In this document: positions 1-14,670 of the stretch, piece after piece
Position numbering within the stretch: position 1 is the stretch's first letter
Layout: every line of letters begins with the position of its first letter
NCBI GenBank assembly: GCA_003260075.1
Contig: QLIY01000097.1
Span: 166,291-230,290, forward strand
Direction of reading: 5' to 3'
DNA length: 64,000 nt
Origin: Phallusia mammillata
Taxonomy: Eukaryota; Chordata; Ascidiacea; Phlebobranchia; Ascidiidae
Program-made: the position numbers and the translations under genes
Notes under the pieces: generated by a model
Databases searched by the model: none
What the model saw: the letters and a program-made list of their open reading frames with translations, nothing else
What the model was told of the DNA's origin: nothing

Positions 1-3000
1 GATGAAGTTGGTGGTGGGGGGGGGGATTTTGTTGTCGCGAAGATATTGGTTTCCAGGACCTATTTTTTAGCAAATGTTATAATTGAGAATAAGTTGTGAC
101 CCAACACCGCGATGATAAGTCCCGTTATCATTTATTTGCTTTTCTTTGTTATATGATGAAGTTGGTGGTGAAAGTGAGTTTATCTAAACAAGACCACCAA
201 TTTAACGGTTGACTGCACACTAAATTGGCTGTTACATTGACGTTTGGATGGAAATATAAGCATTATCACATTCTGATAGTTTTTCTTGTGTTTCGTAAAA
301 AATCATAGTGTGGGTTTTGGTGAAAAATCCTTAAAGGGAGTAGTTAGGTAATCAATAATAAGAACCACTTTTCTACATTGTTGTCATGTACACCAATAAA
401 TACGGATTTTCACCCTGTAACAGAATTACTTCAATGGCGTGTCTTGCTTATACAAGCACCGTTTTTGATGGATTTTCTAGTGTATTGAACTCATGTTTCA
501 TGTTCAGGGTTTGGGCCCCATGTATGGAACAGTGTCACTTTAGTCTAGACTTGTTTCGAAACAACAAAACGATGGTTTGAAACAACATAGCAAAACTATG
601 TGTGGTAATGTGACGTATGTTCAAGGGCTCTTTCGTTACGTCAACGAAAATTCGTCATTAATGGCTTGGTACTTCCCTCATGTTGCATAGTTAACTGGGG
701 CTTGAACTTAAATCAACTTGTCTGTGACGGTTGTTGCAGTATGAGAAATAATCACACAACACGCAACATATGTTTGGTTGGAACTACCAACTTTAAAATG
801 CAATTAGGATAAAACAAACACAATTTTGGTTTGTGTTGAACCCTTTGTGTAGTTGCAAATCAGGTTTTCAGTTCAAACTTTTGCAATACTACCCATTTTG
901 GAAGCAAACCTGACATTTGAAACACTATATTTCCAAGTTATTACCACACATATTTACCACAGTTGATAAATGCATACATTTTCCACATATTCTTGTCACC
1001 CTTATGTTCGGAGGCAAACTTACGGACGGTGGAAAAGCTTGGATAGTATTTTTCCGTTGAGGAGATAATAATAGAAATTGCGCCGGAAGTAAAAGCGTTT
1101 ACCACAGAAACGCGACGTGGTCGCACGTACTTCTCAATCATGCCGAACAGGATAAAAGCGCCCCAATGTCACCCATGGGATCGTGGGTGAAAAGCCCCAA
1201 AATCGCAACAGCCCCAAAACTGCTAAATCATGCTGCAAACGTGATTGCCGCACCCCGCGCAATGGCCCTCGAGTATTTCTAAGCGGGGGCAAAGGAAGGG
1301 GCGGGTGGATGGAATTTTACTAAGGATGACACAAAATTGCATCACTTGAGGAAAATTTGTGCGCAATAAGTTATTTGTATAACATGCGACAACACACTGA
1401 ACTAACACCAAAATATGTCGTATGTGTCAAAATTTTACAGCAATTAATTTGGTACGGTAACATCAAGTTCTTATACCAGTAGCATTCTAATGAATTGCAA
1501 CAAATCGTTTTCACGTGTACATTGCATCATAATGGTAATGGTAAAGACAAGCCAGACAGCAATAATTGTTTTTACCGTAACAACGGTCCTCTATGAGTCG
1601 CAATGCAATGGTGTCACAAGTATCAGGTTTTTCAGGGTTCTTTAACGATGGCGATTTTGTCAATCAATGGGGCGAAGGTGGCATGTTTTCGAGTTGCGGG
1701 GCGATTTTACTTTTACAGGCGACCAATAGGTAACAAAATTGAATTGTGGGTTACGCCATATGATTTAAGCCGTCTAACTTGCAACCAACCGTGTATTAGT
1801 CTTACTAACAAACATCAGCAGACACATGGGTTACATTAGCTCAAATATACTGATATTTCAATTAACTGTCAAACTGTAATAACGTTGAGGTCTATTGTAT
1901 ACCTGAAGAGGAGGGTGGGAAATTAATAGGGACGCTTGAATTTATTGGTTTGTACCTTCTAATTTGTAACGTAGAAGCCCGTTTTACTAAGAAGTTTGTG
2001 TAACCAACAAACTTTTCTCAAACTTTGTTTGTTTTGTTTTCACACCAAACATTTTTTTTCGAAAAAAAGATGCTTTTTAGAAACGCAGGAATGCTTTCAA
2101 AACACTTGCTACAACCGATGTCTGAGATAAAATAATGTAAGAAAACAAATTGAAACAAAGGAAGTTTTCTTGTGCGCTTTAACGGATAAAATATCTTATA
2201 GTGAACATCCGCTACAGGTCGCTCTTGCAGTGCTACTCTGATATTATTGCCTGTCGTGGGTTTGATGCCCATCTGTGCTACAAAACGTTAAATGATACGT
2301 TATCGAACCTTTAACAATACTTCGGATTCTGAAAATTTAAGGAAAAGCGACAAAAAAATTCCAAGGCAAAAAAGTGATTTTCAAGGCAAGAAAAAAAAAC
2401 GATATAGGGGGGTTGTAATTATTCGTACTCTAATTCAGGGTTGTTAATTTGGCCAGTTCTTTTCGGGTAAGGTTAGAGTTCGTTCGACTCCGGTAACAAC
2501 TCCGCTTATATTTTGGGTATTTTGCTGTTTGGAATACCGAAAAAAGAGGTTGTTTGCCTAAAGTCAGTAGTTTTTGGAATTGAAATAAACTACCACTAAA
2601 CAACACGAATTTTATTACTACAACTTCCAAAATTTTGCTGAGTTTTTTAAACCAATAAAACAGGGGGGAGCACGGCTCTAACGGCAGGTGTGCACGTAGA
2701 TAAAAAACAACGAAATTGAAAACGAGTAGATCTTAAATTAGTACAAGAGCGTCAATTTTGCTAAGCTTGCATTCGTGTCATAGCTTGTTTAGTGTTGTAC
2801 TTAATTCAAAATGGCCAAGGAGTTATCAAAATGCCGATTTATTACACAATGATTTAAAGCTAGTCTGTTTTTCGATATCTTTTAGGTTTATAAACTTGCT
2901 TATTTCTTCTAAAGCCACCAGAATCACCAAATGTTGCATCATGCATCCCTTCCTAGACACAACAAACCTGCAACAATCGACTCAATGCACGGAAGCATAA

Positions 3001-6000
3001 GAACCTCCGCTTATTTGCATCGCAAACTTTCACCGGCTGGAAAATATCATCCCTTTCGAGCATGTGTGTTTCTGTTTCTGGAGATAGACAAAGAAAATTA
3101 ATCGCACTAATGTGAAACAAAATAAAAAAGTTAAAATTAAAGTAACTAACTAATGTTAAAATTCGGAATGATCTGTTTGAATTGTGTTGGTGTGTTTGTG
3201 GTTTCTGTCTTATTAACTTAAAGTACAAAAAAAAACATATGCAACTTTAGCTTGGCTATATCAAGTTTGAAAAAAGGAATGCAATTTTAGTGTGAATATT
3301 TAATCACAAAATCTGAAACAGGTAAAATCCAAAAAGAGGATCAAAAGAAGGTGAAAATTAGAAAACAAAACAAAAGATGTTTGTTACTGTAATCGCATGT
3401 GACGCTGAAACTGCTGAAAATACAATAAGATACAGAATGCTAGGTTAAGATTTGTTTCGCTTGGATTTCAAATTTATCATTTTTTTATCCGATTAGAAAG
3501 TTTACTAGCAGTATGCAGTATATACACTTCACACTTCATAGCTTATTTTTCACAACAAACCCACGTGAAATAAAATAATAATATATCCTAGACACACCGC
3601 CGATCGGTCGGCCTTATGTCAATCAACACATTGGCACGGCGACAACCTGTTGAACTGTCAGGAGGTTCGGAATATCCCCCAAGCTGCAGAACAGATGTCT
3701 GTGGGCATTGAATGCTCGGAGCGGAGTGCGTGTGCGATTGATTAATGCGCACGTGCCGACGCGTTGTAATGCGCAACGCAGCGCGTGTGTGCGATAGGAT
3801 GTGCACGCGCATGCATTTACCACGTTGGCTAAATTGTTTTGCAGTTAGCGAAGCTACTGGTGTTAAGTTGACTGGAGCTGCGGGCTTTTTGGTCTCAATG
3901 TCCAGGAAAGATATTTGAAACTTCAGGGGAGATAAATGAGATGAAAAACGACTCGGGTAAAGGATGGTGGAAAAATTGAGGAAGAACAATAGCCCAGCCT
4001 AGTTATTTGTTTTACAGCAATTGTTCTATTTTAAAATATGATTTTTTAACCCGTCGTGGCAGGTTAAATAGAAGAGCAGGAACAAACAAAAACGCGGTCC
4101 TGGATTCTTATCATTATATTGGCGAAGTTTTTCCATAGGGGATACGGGTCACCAAGGGTTAGCCGACACCAAGGATAATTAGATCCCGTTTTAACTTTGT
4201 CCGTGTAATCGAAACTTGATTACTTCACAACAAGTTTGTGACACGGAGTTCACAAGCAGTTTGTGTTTTGCATCTCGACCGAATTGACTTGTATTGTAAA
4301 CTCAGAAGCCTTTTGTTTGCCAACATTTGTTATTTGACAGCTGATTTGTGTTTTGCTAAAACGGATTTCAATCACGATTTGTTTAGTTCATCTTATGTGG
4401 CATTATGTCGCCAACCATGTTACATGCATGCTGTTGTATGGTAGGTTGATTTTTTTTAAGAACAGCACACACTTTGACAAATTTAAGGCATTTTTAAATG
4501 AAATATGTGATGCTGTATGCATTGATTACCGTAATATGGGTAAAGGTGTGTTACGTTGAGTTTTAATATAGCATTGTCACTGACAAAACACAGTTTTAAA
4601 CCTGAAAAAACAATTGAAAACACCAGTTTTATTTTAAGATTATATTTTGCACAAGATAGTCATTCTTTTCATCTCTCTTATCGCAATGCTGACATTTTTC
4701 CATCCCAACGTTTAAAATCGAAGGGTCATATGGTGTATTGTATGACTTGCTGTTAACGAAATTTTAAACATTACATAAAATGTTTGAGTTAGCTACATAT
4801 TTTTGGTAGCTTAGATGGAAACTGTTTCAACTCAAGGGTTTGGCGTTACCAGCTTGCAAAAATCGATGGTCAGCAGCTACTGTGCTGATCAGATGGTGAA
4901 TTATGCATGGGCGTCTCTTCCCCAGCTCAGACTCCGCCTGTTGCTGCTTCAGCTTCTGCTTGTGCCTCTGCGTTGGCGGCCGTTTCGCGATGCGCTGGCG
5001 GAATTAATTAACCAGCTGCTGCTACTGCTGCCGTATTGTTACTGATGCTATCCTTTATACTGCGCTGGTCATTGCAGTCTGCTTGAGCAATATGTATTTT
5101 GGTCAAAAAATGTCATCGTTTGGACATTTTGGATGTTTAGTTTACATTGAGAAGCTAGTTTATTGTAGGTGATTTGCTGTGTTTGTGAATTTAGTTATTG
5201 GAAGTTATGTCTGATTTTCGTTTGGTACTCGTCATTAGCGGCAGTAATAGGGCACAACAGTTTGAATTATTCCAAATTGTGTCGTTATAGGATAGGTGCA
5301 AGTGACAAATGTGTTCGTAGAGTTATTTTCTGATTTGTTTTGAGGCTGTTGAGATACTCTTTTTGAATTTATTATTCTTTTTACCTTAGCCCATTGCCTC
5401 TTTTCGCCAATTTGTTGTTAAGTTTTGGGTATTATGTGGTTAAGTAAGTGTTTTGTAATACACTTTCGTTGGTTAAAATTGGAAAATCAAGCGATGGAAT
5501 TATTCTTAATTCGTATTTGCTGAAAATTACCATACTTCGTAGGTTGTCAATGCCGCTTGTGCCATTCATTCTCCCTATTCTGGTTCCATTTTCGTAGCAG
5601 CGCTGTATATAATTGCAAAAATAAATAGAGAATCAATGGAAATCAATTCATTTGCACACATAGGCCAAATCGTCCTTTACCCTTTGCACTTGTTGATTAG
5701 GATTAGGTGGCAGTCGCTGACAATTTCGCAGCAAAGATTTAGTTTCGTCACAATGGCTCTGTGAAAATGGCAACGTGTTTCAATGCAATTCGCCGGTGTA
5801 GCTATTACATATGTCCGACATATTTGTGTATTATAACCGATTTCGCATAGGAAATATACAAACTGCCGTGGTTCACCGGTCCAACTACTTTGTTCGCTTT
5901 GTTTTGGTTGCATTTGTTCATCCGAGTCCCACGTTGAATGCGCTTCAGAGGATTTCAGTTCTCATCACGTAAATTACAAGCCTAAAATACTCACTGCTAC

Positions 6001-8800
6001 ACTCGGCATTTAGTTTCATGCTTTGTGTTACTGTAGTAAGTGCCGTAGACGTCGCGTACTGTGATTTAGGTGGTAAAATATTTGTGGAAAATCGGTTTTG
6101 GCATTGTTCTGAGGTAGAAGTCAATCAAATCAGGATTTTCAACTATGCTTTGTGATTTATTACAAATGCCGGGCTGTATATTAGCTGAGCGCATGAGAAA
6201 ATGAATCAGACTCTTTAACTTCAAACTCATTGATACTAAAAAAGAAAACCATATACTACAAATGGATACTAAGTTTCTGTATTAAAGATAGCAACATATA
6301 GTCTTGTATGTGAAGTGCAGTATGCAGTGCTGTTTGTTGTTTGTTTGCCCTGTCATGTTCCTGACCTTGTGCAGGTCATTCTGTACTTGTGGGTTCAAAT
6401 CCCACCTCCCACTACTGGGTGGGCGGGCATGTTATGAAGGTCCGAGCATGACGCAGGTTTTCTAAGCACTTTCACATAATACACCTGATAACGTATAACA
6501 GAGTTTTGCTTAGTGCTTTTCAAAAAGTAGTATTGTAGGAAAAGTTGCTTCACAATAGAGGTATTTTGCAAAAAACGGGTGAATTAAATTAGACATTGCT
6601 CTACTTTATTCTGCTGAGTGTTTAGTCAGTATTTTGTGTTTGGTGTACAAAATGATATGAATAAGAATTCTGTGTTGTCATCGTTTGTTTTGAATTCATG
6701 GTGGTGGTGTGTGGATTAAGAGTGGCATAATTGAAACGGGATTCAAATGTAGTCGTTTTTGCAACAGCTCGTTTCAATTTTTACGCTTTTCAATAACACT
6801 TGCCCTACCTCTTAACACAGACGTCCAAACAGCATGTTTAAAATATCTAGGCGTCCTTACAAAATGGTTAATATTTTCTGCTAAGCATTTTAACGTCCTA
6901 CACAATTAAAAGAATATCGGAGAGATGGTCTGTGTTTGGAAACTAGGAAAGCTTAGCGTTTCTAAGCAGTCCGTTTCAAATGGTGTTGAAAGTAAACCAG
7001 TGTACAAGGTAGTTTGAGTGTAATAAACTATTCATGTTCTCAAACACTGCACAGCAGTTCTTTATTTGTTTTAGGACCGCTATTGTACACTCTTAGTATT
7101 TTCGTGTTGGGTCATGGTTTCGACCACCAAGGGCATTTTAACGAACTCCTATTGTGCCCTTATTACCACGGTAACGCTGTTTAATGCTGTCGCTTCTTTT
7201 TGCTACCAATCAACTAAAAACCAAACAGTAGATCCATGTTAGGGGCTAGCGAACATAAACAGCATTGAACGGTGACTGTTTTTTCGCAACACATTTCCTA
7301 TCTTGGCATCGTTAGCTTTTCTTTGTTGCTTGTTTTGGTTTCACAGACACAAACGGTCTTTCGAAACCGAAATTTTGCCCATATAAGTCATACGAAACTC
7401 TCTTGATCAGCAAATTCACCATAGATGTTGCAAATACATGTCGTCACTGTAAGGGGCGTCGACATTTTTATCCTACACAAGTTGTTTCATAGTCGTATTC
7501 AAATACTTGGGATTTTTCAATAAATGTTTTTTTTTATTTAACGAATCGTTGCTAACCTTGTTGAGGTGAATTTGATTAATGGTCGTTCACTCCCCTACAC
7601 CTCCCTTTAAACATTATTATTCCAGACGTCCTACATTCAATGACGTCAAACACACCCAAATGCGTCATTTTATGCATGACTTGTCATATATTGCTGTTGC
7701 AAGCACATTTGAATAGAGTTTGTCAATAGAAGCAGTAATATCATGCATTACGGCTGATTAATAAAATGTTTTTTTTCGTTGAATGTAAAGAGAATTCGTG
7801 CAATTGAGTTGATAGGCAACAAATCAAATATTTTTTTGTTGAGTCACGCGAATATATATTGCTCGGTTTCAGCAGCATTTTTTTTCTCCAAATTTCAACA
7901 TCTTTGCAAGTATTTTTTCGGTCATTGTGCGATCCGAAATTTAACTATTTCCTTTGTATTACGGTCCAGGATAAAGTCACAAACATTTTTATACTAACAT
8001 ATGATATTACACATTGTCTATTGTTGATCTAGTGTTCACTTAGCCTGCAAATACCCCTCACTTAAGATTTGCAAAAGTCTAATTTTCTTATACGATGACT
8101 TAGTATAACCGACTTTTGCTTTGATCAAATCAATGAAACCAAACAAGGTATAGCCAGTGGATGGTTACCCAGTTCTAACGATTCATCCATCCTAGCACAG
8201 TCTGGTCCGTTTGCTCTGGTCGGCATCTGATCACAGTTCGGGTCCTTGATTGCGATCTCTCTCGGGGAAAGCGGGGTATTAAAATCCGCAAATGTCGTCT
8301 GTCATTGTATCGACCGTCAACATATTGTGAGCGCGCCTTCAAATCGATTTCGCCAGGCCTGCTGGGCGCTGCATTATGTGCAGACATTGCTATCGTTCTT
8401 GTGATGTTTTGGAGGTCGTGAGTTTGTTTTGTTTGTTGAAAGGTTGGACGTGCTTCGGATATATGCAAAACATGTTGAAAGTCCTGTTTTTGAAAGACTT
8501 ATTATGCTAATGAATTGAAGCAAGTAAAAATACGCTGTGTATAGAAGACATGGTTAAGGTTGTATTTATGGGTTGGTTTTATAGAAGTTGCTAACACTGT
8601 ATTTAGTTTGACGCAAAGAGACAAATTTAGCTTATTTAGAATATACTTCAAATTGCATTCAAGTAATACAAAACAGAATTCGATCATGTAGAAATAGCTT
8701 TCCTGTAGATAACTACTATATAATTAAAAAGATTTCAGTATGTGTTATAGGTTGCGTGTAGTTTTATAGACTACTTTTGGGACAGGGTTGATTACATTAA

Positions 8801-8801
<1 letters not shown>
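1..8801. other. Gene-free stretch, no recognised coding sequence
   Basis: I see only short, AT-rich open frames without domain similarity or convincing splice context. A 10-G run at 16-25 lies between two copies of the same 15 bases (1-15 and about 156-170), the pattern of an assembly join. A more GC- and CpG-rich patch at about 3590-3880 has an open frame on the minus strand, but its composition (Arg/His/Thr/Ser) looks like chance. A second GC-richer patch lies at 8160-8400. A tRNA-like box B string occurs near 6392-6410 without a cloverleaf. I cannot support a gene here. Confidence 0.6.

Positions 8802-8896
<95 letters not shown>
8802..8896. repeat. Poly-G tract of about 95 bases
   Basis: An uninterrupted G homopolymer. 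It creates a spurious poly-proline open frame on the minus strand. Such a length is more likely a sequencing or assembly artefact, or a gap filler, than a true genomic tract, although a real G-quadruplex-forming tract cannot be excluded. Confidence 0.9.
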
Positions 8897-8898
<2 letters not shown>

Positions 8899-11800
8899 GA
8901 AGTATGCATAACAATCTAAGCACCAAACCGTATCCCTTTCTATTTGAAAAACAGTGACCACATGGTAGCATATTCACATGAATTGCGACGATATTGCAGC
9001 TCAGAACCAGGCGGAGATTACGCTAGTTTTAAATTCCGGTTGTCACGTGGCCAACAGTAGATCACGTGACACGTGACGAGTCAGAAGCCACGGAAACTTG
9101 GTCGAGTCCAGAGTTCGTGTCGTGATGCTGAGTTTAATTATGAAGCATAAAGGGATGGGTCATTTGTTCGGGTTATGTGTCCGAATAGTATTGTTAGGTT
9201 GAATTTTGGATATCATTTGAAAGTACCAAGTAGATCTTTCTAAGTTTTAGTTCATCTTACAAAAGCTTGTAGAGGTCTAAACGTTAAGTTGTCACCGGTA
9301 ATTAGCTCCGAAAGATGAGAGTTAAAAAATAATATATTGTTTTGTCAATGGATGGTACAACGAGCCGTCAACATTTAATCGAATATTTTGGCCAATATAT
9401 GTAAGTTGCATCGAATGTAGTAACAGGTTTTGCACACTAGTGTACTTACTTCAAGTGTGTCGAAAGTCTCACCAGCAGTTAATGGCCAAACTATATCAAT
9501 AGTCAGCTAGCAATATAAACTGGGTATTAATGTGTAACATAGAATCGACATTCTGACTTTCATTCTCAAAGCGTTGGCCTGCAACAGAATAGTTATGTTA
9601 CTTGTTTTGGTTTTCGTTTTGCAACTCACCATCGTGACGAGAAGTTGTGACGTGTGTAGTATTCAATTATTACATCACTTCCCCCTGTTAGCCAAAACAG
9701 GATGCGGATGAGAGAAGGATCCCCTTCTTCCGTATTGCGTCCTTCCACCATGCTCAAGGCCCCCCGAAATGCGATAAGAAATACTCCCATCTTTAACTAA
9801 TACTTCAGAAGCGTATTTTAGCTGACAATTTTAGTTTACTGATTTGAGTGTCAGCTAAGATATGTCAAGTGAATGTCGTCTGATGTGCATCTGTGGATTA
9901 AGACAATTTTTATATCAGCACCTCTTTAACTTCAAATGCCTGAACGTAACTTTTCATTACCTGGATTCGAAATTCTGCAGGTCTATACCACAGTTGTAAA
10001 CCAGTCCGAAATTAGGGCCCGAATCCCAAAATACTCGAGCTCGACTTAGAAAAACCAACGCCCCAATTGCCCTGAAAGTTGTTTAAATTGCGACACCAAT
10101 AACGCCTTATGTAAAGCCAGGCCCAGATCAGGCCCTTTTTTCAGACTTAAAAACTACACCCACAACATCTCAGTGGTTTTCTTAACAATAAACTTCACAA
10201 ACCTAATACTTTAATTAGGTGAATAGTGGAACAAACTTTAATTGTAATACAAAAATGTTGAAACAATTTCGGGACTTTGTATAGACCAGATTTAAAAGTC
10301 GAATGGATTTTTAAATATTAAAAAAAAAACATTCTTAGACTTAATCATATTGCATCTTTACCTTGAGAGAACGACCTTTTCTTTGTTTTGTTTAAAATAC
10401 GTTAATATGGAATAAACGTTACATGGATCAAGTTGTCATAACTCGTTTTGTATTATTCTGCTCTTTTCATTTCTCGCTTTTTTTTCAAAAAAAAGCTGAA
10501 ATCTATACTATTGGTGTAATTGTTTTAGTTCGGTGGTATTTAGTTTTTTAGTAGTTAACGTTTCAACGGTTTTTTGTCTTGCCTAAACAAGTTATCTGCT
10601 ATACTGGTTTCCTTGTTAGTGGGTTTTTTTAACTTATAACGACATGGAAATTCCCACATATAGTACAGAGTGATCAGAAAAAGTCCTCTGGATGAACCAT
10701 TACTCACTGCTATCACGCTTTAGATAACAAATCCATGTTCGCTTTGGTTTAGAGGTCTATAATCATAATCATACGCTAAGGAGTTTAATACAATAATCGC
10801 TGACCTTAGCATAATGTACACAAAAGTATAAAGGCCATTATGACGGCCTGGTGGGTCTGCTTCAACGGATGTGACGTTGCACCAGCCACCATTGTCCTTT
10901 GTGACGTGAGCGCTGCGTCACAGTAACCTGGAAGTGTGGTTTGAACTGTAATGAACTGGGGCGTTTAGACGTGTTACTGCAAATTAGGGTTTAGACACGA
11001 GGGTATTTCCAAAATGTTTTATAACTTGTGTCTTTTAGCATTTGTCTTTAAGTTCCTTGTACATAATAGGCCATGGTATGACAATTACAATGACTGTTCA
11101 GGCGATTTAGATGATTTTTCAAAGAGGTTTTGTTACACTATTTTTGATTTTTGGTACAAAATAGGTTGTAAACTATTTATTTGGATTCAGCTATGTTGAG
11201 AAAATAAAGATTGGCCGCAGAGAGAGAGAAGTCCAGTCAAAATGGCAACAAAAATGCGCCAGTATTTTTTGCTTGTCTATCGTACGTTTGGATTCGTCAG
11301 TTATAAGCCAGATAGGGACCTAGTGGTTTGACCACGCAACCAACCAAGGGCCTGAGTGCTGTTGCCCTTTAGTAAAACCAATTTCAGAGGACAAAAGGAC
11401 AGTGTTAGGTGGTTGCTCTTGCGCAGGTGTCTGGCAGATTTCAGATCAGCCTTCGATTTTTTTTGGGATTTGACATCGTTGTGGTTGGCCGATATTTAGA
11501 GTCTATTGGAAGCCGTGTTTTGTCCTCTTAAGGTCTGTCTGTGTTGTACTGATGCTAGCTGTTCTGTTTGACTTCCTACATTGTACTGGGAAATGCAACT
11601 GTGAGTGGGATTTAACCTCCAGCCTTAGCTTGACGTGTGCTGACTGGTGTCGCATCGTTGCTCGGTCGTGCAATGCTTGGTATCATCTGCTGCCAATGTC
11701 TGCTTGCAGCGACCACTGTATGTTGTATGAATAACTGTCTTCGAAATCAAATGCGTTTTTAATAAGATGCGTACGCGATACCAAAAAACAACTCCAATTT

Positions 11801-14628
11801 TTTATTCATTAGTAAAATATTGTACATGCGTAATTGTTGCAAAAATTGAGCCAAATATTGTGCTTAAAAGCTCCAATTTATTTGTGGACCTGACAGTAGA
11901 AATGTCAAACATGATTTCAATAGAAATTTCAAAAAGAAATGTCTTGTCGAAATGTCAAAAACGTTGTACATAAGCATTGTCTTGCATTTTCTAATTAAAG
12001 ATTATATTTTCGTGAGAGCGTTATACCGAGAAATAGCACATTGGACAAGAATCAAAATTCTCCGTGTTTGATTTAAAGTCACAGCAACATTTACTAAATT
12101 AAAAGTAAAAGGCATTTTCATTGGAAATGCATAAAAGGGATAGCGCGATTAAAACAAAACAATAAAGTCTAAACTTTAAATCTAAATTATGAAATATGGA
12201 CTAAAAATGGCGTTTAATGCAAATTAAAAATCTTTTTCGATAACTTTTGTAGCATTCAGGCAGAATTAAATCATTAAAACATGCAAAACATGTGTTTGTG
12301 GAGTATTGCAGAGACGTTTGTCAGTAATGAGAAAGTGCCGGTTCGGGCGCCTTTCTATCCGCCTGCTTTTTCCTCCATCTGTCAGCAAACTGCCAGCTGG
12401 CCGAGCGCTCGAAACCTAAAAGCGAAAACATTACGGGGGCGATTATCCCCGGTCGCTCATTAAAAAGAAACAAAAGAGAGCGAATAGGAGAGAAAAAGAA
12501 AAAGAGTGGCGCACTGCAGTATTCTGATCAGCTTAGGAATGCAATTCATTTTTGTTTCCTTTGTTTCTTTTTAATGTGGGTTTAATGACGCCTGCAACAA
12601 ATGCTTTACAAGTAAATGCAATTCTGCCATAAAGAGTTCCGTAAAACACAATTAGGCACACAAAAATGTACAGCATCAATTTATAAAAAGTACATAAGTT
12701 CAACAAACAAAAAATGTGACTTCGCGATATTACCGTCGGCCGATGTAATAATTGTGTTTGTAAATTTTGTTTCTGAAAACAGTACAATGGTTATTGTGTT
12801 TGAGAAAACTATTTTCCACTGGCAGTTTGAGACTGCTTCATATGTTTTTTTTATTTATTTATTTCCGTACAAAATTTTTCAAATGTTTACATCATTGAAA
12901 TCATTACTTAAAAGGCGTTTAAAGGCTTTCAGCTCTTAGTTTAAATTGACAAGCAGTTTAAGCAGGCGATCCGTCGACCCACTTATCCGTATTACAACTA
13001 TTGCCCTCAGTGTAATCGCGTCCCGGTGTGAAGTAAACATTTGGGGTTGATTATATTTGCTTGGAACGGATCGGGATACTTGATGGTAAACTGCCTACTA
13101 CTACTTGCAATCCAAGTTGGACTACTGAAATCGGTTAAAGGTTACTGCCTGTTTTTTGTCTCTCGGGTTTGAACTAATAAGGATTTGTTGAACTCGTTCC
13201 AAATTATTTCTACATTGCCTTGTGATGTTTGTTTGGCTCGGAGAGCCGCTGGGATTGCGATTTGGCTTGCTAATTGTTATGCAGATGGAGATTGTCTAAG
13301 GAATGGTGTAAATTGATTGAGCAGCTCTATGATAACCGCACAACATTATTATAGAACGACTCTCTAAGCGTCGTTGAGTTGGCGTTGTTGGACTTTTGCG
13401 GACGAAGGAAAGGGTGGATCATATTCAGCACAGGCAGCGTTTTTGCATCTACAGTGAATTTGCTGACAAACGAAAACACTGTAGCTGATTGGCCATACTC
13501 ATATGCATTGAAGTAAGGTCGCATATGTCCAGCAAGAGGGTCTAGTTCTCATGCAGTAGGTACTGAATAATGCAAACGACTCAGTGCGGCTAATGCACTC
13601 TACGCGCCTGTACAGCTATGCATATGTGTGAACAGGCAATCCTTTTGCTGTGCAGTAAAAGGGCGTTCAATTTTTTAGTGTTTTTTAGTTTGTTAAATAC
13701 TTATGCGTATGGCGTAGAACCTAACGACAGATTGATAGAAGAGGTTTAAAATATATTTATTAGCAGTAAAGAATACTAGCAGGAAAAAATATTTGCTGGT
13801 GTCATTAAATATAAAAGAAAAATATCTTTACAGCTTATTAACTATTTCTTTTTGTATTGCATCAGTAACACAGAAGAAATCAAGTTGTTTGGGCAAAGAT
13901 ACATAAAATTCTTAAACTCAAGTTTCTCATGAAGAAATTGATACGGTATCGCCGACCAAGATGTGCTTTCGATTTAAATTTAAACACTATGGCGAAGTAT
14001 GGGCATTTTATTATATGTATAGCAGGAAACCTCTCCGATTTAGCAATTCCGGACTATTTTAGCATGCAAGTCGTCAGACGCCATGCGAGTGGTAGCTGAT
14101 AGTAGCACACAGCGTTTCCAAGTAAATTGACTGACCCGTATTAAACATTAGCTGTTAACTCACATGTTGTATAGTAGTAGTAGCAGTAGCTAATAATTAG
14201 ATCAGATGTGAACTAGTATACGGTTTTAATTTTTTAAGACATTGGTTATCATGTATGAAGTTGGAAAGAATATTGTGTAATATAAGTAAACAGACAGATG
14301 AAAAGCACAGTTAATGACCTAAATAGTTTGTTGAAATGAATTTGTCTTGAAGTTTTAACAATACAGCTCCAAACACATGAACGATTTTGACAATTACCTT
14401 TAGCATTATCAATGTCTTATATAACCAAGTTTATCATCAACGTAATTATACACGACAAGCTTAAAATGATCTTTCTTGTATAGAGGACAGGTAGCTAGTG
14501 ACGCGTTACATAATGAGGGCTTAGATAATATAAATTAATTCCCAGGAGTCCTCTGCCAGGTTTTAACTTATAGCACGTGTCAGGCGTCTCTGCCGTGCTA
14601 CATTGGTCCTCCTGGTCCCATGAGAGAA
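8897..14628. other. Gene-free stretch with scattered regulatory-like motifs
   Basis: No coding exon recognised. The stretch holds an E-box cluster at 9044-9075 (listed separately), CRE-like TGACGT/GCGTCA strings around 10868-10922, and a GC-richer island near 12330-12450. Open frames here are short, AT-driven and lack domains. Confidence 0.55.
9044..9075. promoter_or_regulatory. Cluster of three CACGTG E-boxes
   Basis: The palindrome CACGTG occurs at 9044-9049, 9063-9068 and 9070-9075. The last two are separated by one base, and the second is in a TCACGTGA context. bHLH-ZIP factors (USF, MITF/TFE, MYC/MAX types) bind this core. No gene start is recognised nearby, so an enhancer or an unannotated promoter is only a possibility. 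Confidence 0.3.

Positions 14629-14669
<41 letters not shown>
14629..14669. repeat. Poly-G tract of about 40 bases
   Basis: An uninterrupted G run, like the one near 8.8 kb. Probably an artefact or gap filler. Confidence 0.85.

Positions 14670-14670
<1 letters not shown>

Noticed and set aside
3588-3989. 133-aa minus-strand open frame in a CpG-rich patch
   Set aside because: No domain, no splice context, and a second overlapping frame of similar quality; composition looks random.
4815-5045. Leu-rich 76-aa open frame
   Set aside because: Simple CTG/CTT-rich composition, no signal or partner exons, no frame conservation visible.
6383-6412. tRNA-like box B (GTGGGTTCAAATCCCAC)
   Set aside because: No matching A box, anticodon arm or acceptor stem; at most a SINE relic.
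8792-8977. Minus-strand open frame with a run of about 32 prolines
   Set aside because: It is the translation of the poly-G tract; no coding context.
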